Shown: in pieces, positions 34,825 through 42,333 of the stretch
Layout: the number at the start of each line of letters is the position of its first letter
Position numbering within the stretch: the first letter of the stretch is position 1
Source of the DNA: Blastomonas natatoria
GTDB lineage: Bacteria > Pseudomonadota > Alphaproteobacteria > Sphingomonadales > Sphingomonadaceae
Assembly: GCF_003201955.1 (NCBI RefSeq)
Contig: NZ_QJJM01000011.1
Location: 62,001 to 126,000 of the forward strand
Reading direction: 5' to 3'
DNA: 64,000 nucleotides
Program-made: the position numbers and the translations under genes
The notes under the pieces: generated by a model
Told to the model about the DNA's origin: nothing
Database searches by the model: none
The model's input: the letters and a program-made list of their open reading frames with translations, nothing else

Positions 34825-35505
34825 TCAGCCGTTGACGTCGGACTGGGTTACCGGGACGATGCGGATCTCGACGCGGCGGTTCTGCGCGCGGCCTTCTTCG
34901 GTCGTGTTCGAGGCGACCGGCTGTGATTCACCGAAACCGCGAGTCGCCAGACGTGCGGACTGAACGCCACGGCTCGTCAGATAGCTGGAAACCGACTGGG
35001 CACGGCGTTCGGAAAGGGTCTGGTTGTAGGCATCGCTGCCGGTGGAATCGGTGTGCCCGTAGACATCGATATAGGTGCTCTCATACTGAACCAGGGTCGA
35101 GGCAACGTCGTTCAGCGTGTTGCGGAATTCGGGCTTCACGGCCGAACTGTCGACATCGAAGGTCACCTGGCTGGGCATGTTGAGCAACAGGCTGTCGCCA
35201 TCACGCACCACGTCAATGCCGGTGCCAGCGGTCTTCTGGCGAAGCTCGCGCTCCTGCTGATCGAGATAATAGCCGATACCCGCACCTGCGACAGCGCCAA
35301 TGCCCGCACCCACGATCTTCTCGGTGCGATCACGGCGACCGCCGACGATATCGCCCAGCAGATAGCCGCCCAGCGCGCCGCCGATGCCGCCGATCGCAGA
35401 CTTGCTGATGCGCTGCTGGCCGGTGTCCGGATCGGTCACGCAGGCACCGAGTGCCAGACTGGCAAGGCCTGCAAAGGCCGCGATACGGATGGTCTTGCTG
35501 TTCAT
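34825..35505 (-). CDS. Glycine-zipper OmpA family lipoprotein
   Basis: A 226-residue outer-membrane lipoprotein, lipobox LGAC at residues 19-22. A glycine-zipper segment (GGIGGALGGYLLGDIVGG, then GAGIGAVAGAGIGYYL) is followed by an OmpA domain: VTFDVDSSAVKPEFRNTL, YIDVYGHTDSTGSDAYN, LSERRAQSVSSYL, NRRVEIRIV. This is the YiaD-like architecture, linking the outer membrane to peptidoglycan. GGGAGCAAAAG precedes the ATG. Monocistronic. Confidence 0.92.
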   Translation of the reverse strand: MNSKTIRIAAFAGLASLALGACVTDPDTGQQRISKSAIGGIGGALGGYLLGDIVGGRRDRTEKIVGAGIGAVAGAGIGYYLDQQERELRQKTAGTGIDVVRDGDSLLLNMPSQVTFDVDSSAVKPEFRNTLNDVASTLVQYESTYIDVYGHTDSTGSDAYNQTLSERRAQSVSSYLTSRGVQSARLATRGFGESQPVASNTTEEGRAQNRRVEIRIVPVTQSDVNG

Positions 35506-35721
35506 CTTTTGCTCCCGCGATTCAGGTCATTGGTCGTAAGGACGTCTCGTTGCGTCTTACCCGTTATTCGGCTGAGCGGCTGAATGGTTCCCGAACCGAA
35601 ATGTAACATCGTATAATTATGGGCATGGCGGGTCCCTGAAGCAGCCTGGTTGCAAGTGCGAAAGCACGTGACACCGCGCGCTCGCGCGATATAGGGTGCA
35701 AGCTTAACCCGATAAGGCCCG

Positions 35722-37035
35722 ATGGACCCTCTTCCCCCCTTTCCCTGGCTTGATGTCGTCATCATTCTGGCGCTGATCGTGCTCAACGGCGTGTTTGCCA
35801 TGTCGGAACTGGCGATCGTCTCCGCGCGCAATGCGAAGCTGGAAGCGATGGCACGCGATGGCAGCACGGGCGCCCGTACCGCGCTGAAGCTGGGTTCTGA
35901 CCCTGGCAAGTTCCTCTCCACGGTCCAGATCGGCATCACCCTGATCGGCATTCTGGCCGGTGCCTATTCGGGCGCCAGCCTGGGCGAACCGGTCGGCGAG
36001 CGTCTCGCGCTGATCGGCGTACCGGCAGACATTGCCGACAGTGCGGGCTTTGCACTGGTCATCGGCGTGACCACCTATCTGTCGCTGGTCATCGGCGAAC
36101 TGGTCCCCAAGCAGTTCGCGCTGCGCAAGGCCGAGGAACTTGCCGTCATCATGGCGATCCCGATGGACCTGATGGCACGCGGCGCTGCCCCGCTGGTCTG
36201 GGTGCTCGACCGGTCGAGCGCGCTGATCTTCCGCCTGCTCGGCCTGAACCGCGAATCGGAGAATATCGTCACGGCAGAAGAGTTGCAGATGATCTTTGCC
36301 GAAGCGACCAAGTCCGGCGTCATAGAGGAATCGGAGCGTGCGATCATTTCAGGCGTCGTGCGCCTGGCCGATCGCCCGGTCCGCGAGGTCATGACGCCCC
36401 GCACCGAGGTCGACTGGCTGCCCGCCGATGCGGGGCTGGACGATCTGCGCCGGATCATGGCCGAATCGCCGCACAGCCGCCTGCCCGTCGCCAATGGGTC
36501 GGTCGATGCGATCATCGGCATCGTCACCGTGCGCGACCTTCTGACCGCGATCATCGAAGGCGCACCGCTCGATCTGGCCGCACTGGCCCGCACTGCCTCG
36601 ATCGTGCCGGACCGGGTCGATGCCATGGACGCACTCAAGGTGCTGCAGAAGGGCGAGGTGCCGATGGCACTGGTCCATGACGAATATGGCCATTTCGAAG
36701 GCCTGGTGACGCCGGCCGACCTCCTGCAGGCGCTGGTCGGGGATTTTGCGTCCGATCAGGGCGAAGGCGATTCGCCGATGGTGGTCGAGCGCGCCGATGG
36801 CAGCCTGCTGATCTCGGGCGCACTGCCGGCCGACAGCATGGCCGAGCGCCTGGGGATGACCCTGCCCGAAGATCGCGATTACGCGACAGCGGCAGGCCAT
36901 GTGCTGCATTGCCTGCGCCACCTGCCGAAGGAGGGCGAGGTGTTCACCGATCAGGGATGGCGATTCGAAATCGTCGACATGGACAACCGCAAGGTCGACA
37001 AGCTGCTGGTCAGCCGCATCTCAGAGAGCGACTGA
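35722..37035 (+). CDS. CNNM/CorC (hemolysin) family transporter
   Basis: Inner-membrane protein of 437 residues: a DUF21/CNNM domain with about four helices (1-200), two CBS domains (about 215-340, including VREVMTPRTEVDWL), and a C-terminal CorC_HlyC domain. Members are Mg2+/Co2+ efflux or Mg2+ homeostasis proteins; the hemolysin name is historical. An AATAAGG-type site precedes the ATG. It is convergent with bamE. Confidence 0.93.
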   Translation: MDPLPPFPWLDVVIILALIVLNGVFAMSELAIVSARNAKLEAMARDGSTGARTALKLGSDPGKFLSTVQIGITLIGILAGAYSGASLGEPVGERLALIGVPADIADSAGFALVIGVTTYLSLVIGELVPKQFALRKAEELAVIMAIPMDLMARGAAPLVWVLDRSSALIFRLLGLNRESENIVTAEELQMIFAEATKSGVIEESERAIISGVVRLADRPVREVMTPRTEVDWLPADAGLDDLRRIMAESPHSRLPVANGSVDAIIGIVTVRDLLTAIIEGAPLDLAALARTASIVPDRVDAMDALKVLQKGEVPMALVHDEYGHFEGLVTPADLLQALVGDFASDQGEGDSPMVVERADGSLLISGALPADSMAERLGMTLPEDRDYATAAGHVLHCLRHLPKEGEVFTDQGWRFEIVDMDNRKVDKLLVSRISESD

Positions 37036-37052
37036 AGCTTTCAGGCCAGGGT

Positions 37053-37553
37053 TTATTGCGGAGCGCCACCAGCACCCGCGCCCGGTGCACCCACTGCGCC
37101 GATATTGCCGAACAGATCCTGGAAGAAGGTACGGTTGCGGCCCAGGGTCGGTGTCTTGTCGCTTTCAGGATCGATCTTGGCGACCTGATCCAGCCCCGTG
37201 AAATCGACCTTGGCAACATTGCCCGCCTTGTCGAACTGCACCCGCATAACCTGCTGCGCGGTCGGGCGCGGATTGGCAAAGGCGAGCTGGCGCGTATCGC
37301 GGGCGAAATAATACCATTCGCTGTCGCTGAACTGGCCGGTAAAGGTCGGGCGACCGAGCGTGCGCTCGACGGACTGGCGATTGTCCACCCCGGGCAGGAT
37401 CTGGCTGGCCAGCGTCTGGTCGTAGATGAATCCCTGATGCCCGCGCAGCTGGCCGCATCCGGACAGAAGCGGCAAGGCGGTCAGCGCGACCAGCAGGGCA
37501 GCGCGGGATCGCATGGAGCGCGGCGCGCGGAAGGTCTGGGCTTTGCTGGTCAT
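37053..37553 (-). CDS. bamE: Outer-membrane assembly lipoprotein BamE
   Basis: Small lipoprotein of the BAM complex that inserts barrel proteins, 166 residues. A basic N-terminus leads to a signal peptide and lipobox LSGC (about residues 30-33); the SmpA/OmlA domain has ILPGVDNRQSVERTLGRP, DSEWYYFARD and RVQFDKAGNV. The Gly/Ala/Pro tail is typical of sphingomonads. The ATG at 37553 is preceded by AAGGAAAGACG; a longer frame to 37649 is rejected. Confidence 0.92.
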   Translation of the reverse strand: MTSKAQTFRAPRSMRSRAALLVALTALPLLSGCGQLRGHQGFIYDQTLASQILPGVDNRQSVERTLGRPTFTGQFSDSEWYYFARDTRQLAFANPRPTAQQVMRVQFDKAGNVAKVDFTGLDQVAKIDPESDKTPTLGRNRTFFQDLFGNIGAVGAPGAGAGGAPQ

Positions 37554-37730
37554 CGTCTTTCCTTGGCGGGGCATCCGCTTTTTCTGCGGCAGGCTTGTGC
37601 CCGGGCCGAACCCGAACGCATGCCTTGCAACTTGCCGTGGCCGCCTCAATATGCACTAAGCCGCTGCATCACAAGTGGCCAATGAATTGTGGCTTAACGC
37701 CGCGATTTCCCTGCAGGATAAGCAAGTCCC

Positions 37731-38258
37731 ATGTCCGTCCTCTCCCGTCTGTTCAGCCGCAAGGATCCGCGCGAAACCGCGCGTGCCGCCTATGACCGCA
37801 TCGTCGTGATGGGCCGCGACCCGTTCTGGTATATGGATGGACAGGTCGAGGACAGCGTCGATGGCCGTTTCGAGGCCGTGACCATGGTGCTGGCCGCGGT
37901 GCTGCTGCGGCTGGAACATGACGATGCAGACCCGCAAGTGCGGCAGTTTTCGGTGTTCCTGGCCGAGCTGTTCGTCGACGACATGGACGGCCAGCTGCGT
38001 CAGAACGGGGTCGGAGATCTGGTGGTCGGCAAGCATATCGGCAAGATGATGAGCGCGCTGGGCGGCCGGCTTGGCGCCTATCGCGAAGCCCTGGCCAGCG
38101 GCGACCAGAGCCGGTTGGGCGAGGCCCTGCGCCGCAATCTCTATCGCGATGCCCCGGTGACCGATGTCGCCGTGGCAGCAACGGCAGACAGGCTGGGAGC
38201 GCTTTACGCAGAGCTGCGCGCCAAGCCGGCTGCCGCGATCATGCAGGGAGCGTTCTGA
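37731..38258 (+). CDS. Ubiquinol-cytochrome c chaperone family protein
   Basis: A 175-residue soluble protein of the CBP3-like family that assists assembly of the cytochrome bc1 complex. Visible are AYDRIVVMGRDPFWY, DSVDGRFEAVTMVLAAVL, and LFVDDMDGQLRQNGVGDLVV. It ends with a stop overlapping the next ATG (TGATG). The BamE-chaperone-DUF177 order is common in alphaproteobacteria. Confidence 0.93.
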   Translation: MSVLSRLFSRKDPRETARAAYDRIVVMGRDPFWYMDGQVEDSVDGRFEAVTMVLAAVLLRLEHDDADPQVRQFSVFLAELFVDDMDGQLRQNGVGDLVVGKHIGKMMSALGGRLGAYREALASGDQSRLGEALRRNLYRDAPVTDVAVAATADRLGALYAELRAKPAAAIMQGAF

Positions 38259-38791
38259 TGCAGGAGATGACCGAGTTCTCGCGGCCGATCGACCTGCGCG
38301 CCATCCCCCGGCATGTCGTCGAACTGAGCGCCAGTGCGACGGAGCGTTCCGCGCTCGCACGCCGGTTCGACATCGTCTCGATCGGTTCGCTCACCGCGAC
38401 GGCCACTATCGAGGAGCGCGCATCGGGCGTGGAGGTCACAGGACGGATCGAGGCCGCGCTGGTGCAGGCCTGCGCGATTTCGGGCGAGGACTTTCCGGTG
38501 CGCATTGCCTCCGACTATCGCCTGCGCTTCTTGCCCGAAGCGGAATACGAGGCCGCACTGGCCGATGCGGGGGAGGAGGTCGAGCTCAGCAGCGACGATC
38601 TGGACACCATCGCCTATTCGGGCAGTACCATCGATCTGGGCGAGGCGATCGCCCAGACGCTGGCGCTGGAGATCGACCCCTATGCCGAGGGACCCGGTGC
38701 CGACGCTGCTCGCGCCGAATATGGACTGTCGACGCCGGAAGCCAGCGGCCCCTTTGCAGCGCTGCAGGCGCTGAAGGGCAAGCAGGGCTGA
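38258..38791 (+). CDS. DUF177 (YceD) domain protein
   Basis: A 177-residue protein of the YceD family, linked to 23S rRNA or large-subunit biogenesis in other species. It has the VQACAISGEDFPVRI segment and the DTIAYSGSTIDLGEAIAQTL signature with LALEIDPY. Usually followed by rpmF and plsX; here it is followed by a terminator and convergent rplT, so the usual partners are missing. Confidence 0.9.
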   Translation: MQEMTEFSRPIDLRAIPRHVVELSASATERSALARRFDIVSIGSLTATATIEERASGVEVTGRIEAALVQACAISGEDFPVRIASDYRLRFLPEAEYEAALADAGEEVELSSDDLDTIAYSGSTIDLGEAIAQTLALEIDPYAEGPGADAARAEYGLSTPEASGPFAALQALKGKQG

Positions 38792-38822
38792 CGCTGCAGC
38801 CGACAGCAGCAAAGCAGAATCG

Positions 38823-38858
38823 AAAAAGCGCCGGAAGCCCTGAGGCCCCGGCGCTTTT
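38823..38858. terminator. Bidirectional terminator between DUF177 and rplT
   Basis: AAAAGCGCCGG, 12-base loop, CCGGCGCTTTT. The symmetric A and T tails allow it to end both convergent transcripts. Confidence 0.85.
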
Positions 38859-38879
38859 CTATATCCGTCCGTGCGGCAA

Positions 38880-39242
38880 TCAGGCGGCGGGCAGAGCTGC
38901 CTGTGCCTGCTTGACCAGACCCTTGAACACTTCGCCTTCGTTCATCGCGAGATCAGCCAGGACCTTGCGGTCCAGTTCGATGCCGGCGAGCTTCAGGCCA
39001 TGCATGAAGCGGCCATAGGTCAGGCCTTCCATGCGGGTTGCGGCGTTGATGCGCTGGATCCACAGAGCGCGGAAGTTGCGCTTCTTGGCCTTGCGGTCGC
39101 GATAGGCATACTGACCTGCCTTTTCGACGGCCTGACGGGCGATGCGGATGGTGTTCTTGCGACGGCCATAATAGCCCTTCGCCTGGGCGAGAATGCGCTT
39201 GTGCTTGGCGCGGGTGGTAACACCCCGTTTGATGCGTGCCAT
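38880..39242 (-). CDS. rplT: 50S ribosomal protein L20
   Basis: Ribosomal protein of 120 residues, [18 protein letters not shown] at the start and [20 protein letters not shown] in the middle, full length. It lies 43 bp downstream of rpmI on the same strand. infC, often part of this operon, is not present. Confidence 0.97.
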   Translation of the reverse strand: MARIKRGVTTRAKHKRILAQAKGYYGRRKNTIRIARQAVEKAGQYAYRDRKAKKRNFRALWIQRINAATRMEGLTYGRFMHGLKLAGIELDRKVLADLAMNEGEVFKGLVKQAQAALPAA

Positions 39243-39285
39243 GAGTTATATCCTTGTGAAAATCGAGAGAAAGGGTCCGGCGGGA

Positions 39286-39489
39286 TCAACCCAGGCCGTA
39301 GGGAGCCCATTTCTTGATGGTCTTGGCATCGGCGTCCGAAATGACGCTGGTGCCGCGATTCTGGCGGATATACTTGGCATTGTGGCTGATCAGCCGGTGG
39401 CGCTTGCCAGCGACGCCGTGCTTCACCTTGCCGGTGGCGGTGAGCTTGAAGCGCTTCTTGACGCCGCTCTTGGTCTTCAGCTTGGGCAT
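39286..39489 (-). CDS. rpmI: 50S ribosomal protein L35
   Basis: Ribosomal protein of 67 residues ([20 protein letters not shown]). The ATG at 39489 is preceded by AAAAAGGAGACCAAA; a longer frame to 39537 is not used. First gene of the rpmI-rplT operon. Confidence 0.97.
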   Translation of the reverse strand: MPKLKTKSGVKKRFKLTATGKVKHGVAGKRHRLISHNAKYIRQNRGTSVISDADAKTIKKWAPYGLG

Positions 39490-39575
39490 TTTGGTCTCCT
39501 TTTTGGAAATCCGCATCAAGCGAACATGGCAGCCCATAACCAGCCAGCCCGCTTATTCGGAAGCGTGCGCGCCTA

Positions 39576-39613
39576 GCGGGATTCTGCGCCGATTGCAAGG
39601 CACAGAATCCCGC
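39576..39613. repeat. Inverted repeat between rpmI and the VOC gene
   Basis: GCGGGATTCTG and CAGAATCCCGC arms with a 16-base loop. A terminator-like or REP-like hairpin without a clear T run, ending 18 bp before the VOC gene stop codon. Confidence 0.55.
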
Positions 39614-39631
39614 CAGGAGCTTTCGGACCGA

Positions 39632-40009
39632 TTACAGGCGGTGCATTGCACAGACCTTGTTGCCGGCAGGATCGCGCAGATAGGCGAGGTACAGCTTCAT
39701 GCCGGCGCCTTCGCGCACACCAGGCGGGTCTTCGATCGCGGTACCGCCATGCGCCAGGCCGGCCGCATGCCAGGCATCGCAGGCCTCGGCCGAGCTCGCC
39801 GCAAAACCGATGGTGCTGCCATTGCCGCAGCTCGCGGGCTTGCCGTCGATCGGCTTGGTCAGAAGGAACAGACCGCCATTGTTCATATAGATGACGCGGC
39901 CCTTGGGATCGACCATTCCGGGCTTGCCGCCCAGCGCGGCCATGGTCGCATCGTAGAACGCCTTGGACGCGTCGATATCGTCCGCGCCCAGCATGACGTG
40001 TGAAAACAT
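39632..40009 (-). CDS. VOC (glyoxalase) superfamily protein
   Basis: A 125-residue metal-dependent fold of paired beta-alpha-beta modules (FSHVMLGADDIDASKAFYDATM, MKLYLAYLRDPAGNKVCAMH). The catalysed reaction is not deducible. AGGAGAGTTTC precedes the ATG at 40009. It is divergent from the PQQ dehydrogenase, with a strong palindrome 29 bp upstream of its start. Confidence 0.9.
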   Translation of the reverse strand: MFSHVMLGADDIDASKAFYDATMAALGGKPGMVDPKGRVIYMNNGGLFLLTKPIDGKPASCGNGSTIGFAASSAEACDAWHAAGLAHGGTAIEDPPGVREGAGMKLYLAYLRDPAGNKVCAMHRL

Positions 40010-40037
40010 GAAACTCTCCTGTGTTAGTCGGCCAGTT

Positions 40038-40055
40038 TTTAACCGAGTGGTTAAA
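40038..40055. promoter_or_regulatory. Operator-like palindrome TTTAACC-GAGT-GGTTAAA
   Basis: Perfect seven-base arms with a four-base spacer, between the divergent VOC and PQQ-dehydrogenase genes. It resembles operators of ArsR- and TetR-type repressors. It would overlap the VOC promoter and lies 115 bp from the dehydrogenase start. No regulator gene is adjacent. Confidence 0.55.
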
Positions 40056-40169
40056 TCATCATGGACAAGCCGTCTGGCCCCCGTCAATATCCGCAAGCGC
40101 AAAGACAGCCATTGGCCGCCAAAGGTCAAGACAAAACGGGGCTGGACGCATGGAGAGAGGAGCGAGGCG

Positions 40170-42302
40170 ATGAGGCTGAAAGCGGCTGTGGGAGCGGCGC
40201 TGGCGCTGCTGGCGGCATCCTGTTCGGGCGGGGGCGCGGACAAGGCTACCGACACCACAGGAATCGACGGCGCGCGGATCATCAGGGCGAGCGGCGAGGA
40301 ATGGCTCAGCTATGGCCGCACCTATGACGAGCAGCGTTTCAGCCCTCTCGACCAGATCAACACCGGCAATGTCGGCGAGCTGGGCCTCGCCTGGTATGCC
40401 GATATGGATACCGCACGCGGCCAGGAAGCGACGCCGCTGGTGATCGACGGCAAGATCTACGTCACCACCGCCTGGTCCAAGGTCAAGGCCTTCGATGCCA
40501 CGACCGGCAAGCCGCTCTGGGACTATGACCCCAAGGTACCCGGCGAGACCGGGGTCAAGGCGTGCTGCGACGTCGTCAACCGCGGGCTCGGCGCCTGGGG
40601 CAACATGCTGTTTCTCGGCACGCTCGACGGCCGCCTGATCGCGCTCGATCGCGGCACGGGGCGCGAAATCTGGAGCAAGGTCACGGTCGATCAGGACAAG
40701 GCCTATACCATCACCGGTGCGCCACGCGTGATCGATGGCATGGTGATCATCGGCAATGGCGGCGCGGAGTTCGGCGTGCGCGGCTTTGTCGCCGCCTATG
40801 ATGCCGCGACCGGCAAGCAGCTGTGGAAATTCTACACCGTGCCCGATCGCCCCGGCGCGAACGAGGCCGAATATCTGAAGGCCGCCGAGACCAGCTGGAA
40901 GGGCGAATACTGGAATATCGGCGGCGGCGGCACCGTGTGGGACGCGATGGCCTATGATCCCGAACTCGGCCTGCTCTATGTCGGCGTCGGCAACGGATCG
41001 CCCTGGAACCAGGCCTATCGCAGCCCCGGCGGCGGCGACAACCTGTACCTGTCCTCGATCGTCGCGATCCGGGTGAAGACCGGCGAATATGCCTGGCATT
41101 ACCAGACCACGCCAGGCGAGACCTGGGACTATACCGCCACGCAGCACATCATGCTCGCCGATCTCGACATCGGCGGCAAGACGCGCAAGGTGCTGATGCA
41201 GGCGCCGAAGAACGGCTTTTTCTACGTCATCGACCGGACGAACGGCGAGTTCATCTCTGCCAACAATTTCGTGCCGGTCAACTGGGCCACCGGCATCGAC
41301 CCCAAGACCGGACGTCCGATCGAGAACCCGGCTGCCCGCGTCGACAGGACAGGCCAGCCCTTCATCGTCTCGCCAGGGCCCCTTGGGGCGCACAACTGGC
41401 ACCCGATGGCCTATGACGCGAAACAGAAGCTCGTCTTCATCCCGGCGCAGGTCACCAGCTACCCCTATATTCCGGCTGCGGGCTGGAAGCCGTCAAAGCT
41501 GGGCTTCAATGTCGGCATGGACACCGCCAGCAACGCGATGCCTGCCGACAACGCGGTGCGCGAAGCGGCGAAAAAGGCGACCAAGGGCGTATTGATCGCC
41601 TGGGACCCGGTGGCGCAGAAGGAACGCTGGCGCGTGACACTGGGCGGTCCGTGGAATGGCGGCGTGCTCGCCACCGCTGGCGGACTGGTGTTCCAGGGCA
41701 ATGCGATGGGCAATCTGGTGGCCTATGATTCGGCCAGCGGCAAGAACCTGTGGAGCTTCGAGGCACAGACCGGCGTGGTCGCAGCGCCGATGACCTACAG
41801 CATCGACGGCCAGCAATATGTCGCGGTGCTCGCGGGATGGGGCGGCGCATGGGCAATCACGGCGGGCGTGCTCAGCGACATGTCGGGCCCGGTGCGCAAC
41901 ATCTCGCGGCTGCTGGTGTTCAGGCTGGGCGGCAAGGCCAAGCTGCCCGCCATGCCCGCTGCGGATGACCTGCCGCTCGATCCGCCGGGTCTGACGGCAG
42001 CGGCAAACGTGGTCCAGGGCGGGGCGCAGCTCTATGGCCGCTACTGCACCGTATGCCATGGCGACGCGGCGATACAGGCTTCCGGCCGGGGCGGCATCAT
42101 CCCCGATCTGCGCTATTCTGGTACGCTCGCCAGTGCGGAGAACTGGAAGATGATCGTCCATGATGGTGCGCTCAAGGACAATGGCATGGTCAGCTTTGCC
42201 TCGGTGATGAGCGCAGCCGAGGCCGACAGCATCCGCCAGTATGTCATTGCCCGGGCAAACGAGGACAAGGCGCTGGCGGCGAAGAAGGTGGCGATGAGGT
42301 GA
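40170..42302 (+). CDS. PQQ-dependent quinohemoprotein alcohol dehydrogenase
   Basis: Periplasmic enzyme of 710 residues that oxidises primary alcohols to aldehydes, passing electrons to an internal heme. The PQQ propeller (about 40-590) has adjacent cysteines Cys132-Cys133 (KACCDVVNRG) and the active-site Asp320 in GETWDYTATQ. The C-terminal cytochrome c domain has CTVCH at 626-630. Asp-Tyr-Thr at 320-322, not Asp-x-Asp, suggests a calcium enzyme, not a lanthanide enzyme. The N-terminus MRLKAAVGAALALLAASCSG looks like a lipoprotein signal. Possibly linked to the CYP153 product pathway, but they are far apart. Confidence 0.93.
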   Translation: MRLKAAVGAALALLAASCSGGGADKATDTTGIDGARIIRASGEEWLSYGRTYDEQRFSPLDQINTGNVGELGLAWYADMDTARGQEATPLVIDGKIYVTTAWSKVKAFDATTGKPLWDYDPKVPGETGVKACCDVVNRGLGAWGNMLFLGTLDGRLIALDRGTGREIWSKVTVDQDKAYTITGAPRVIDGMVIIGNGGAEFGVRGFVAAYDAATGKQLWKFYTVPDRPGANEAEYLKAAETSWKGEYWNIGGGGTVWDAMAYDPELGLLYVGVGNGSPWNQAYRSPGGGDNLYLSSIVAIRVKTGEYAWHYQTTPGETWDYTATQHIMLADLDIGGKTRKVLMQAPKNGFFYVIDRTNGEFISANNFVPVNWATGIDPKTGRPIENPAARVDRTGQPFIVSPGPLGAHNWHPMAYDAKQKLVFIPAQVTSYPYIPAAGWKPSKLGFNVGMDTASNAMPADNAVREAAKKATKGVLIAWDPVAQKERWRVTLGGPWNGGVLATAGGLVFQGNAMGNLVAYDSASGKNLWSFEAQTGVVAAPMTYSIDGQQYVAVLAGWGGAWAITAGVLSDMSGPVRNISRLLVFRLGGKAKLPAMPAADDLPLDPPGLTAAANVVQGGAQLYGRYCTVCHGDAAIQASGRGGIIPDLRYSGTLASAENWKMIVHDGALKDNGMVSFASVMSAAEADSIRQYVIARANEDKALAAKKVAMR

Positions 42303-42333
42303 TGGGGCGGTGGCGGAACCGCCGCCATTCCGG

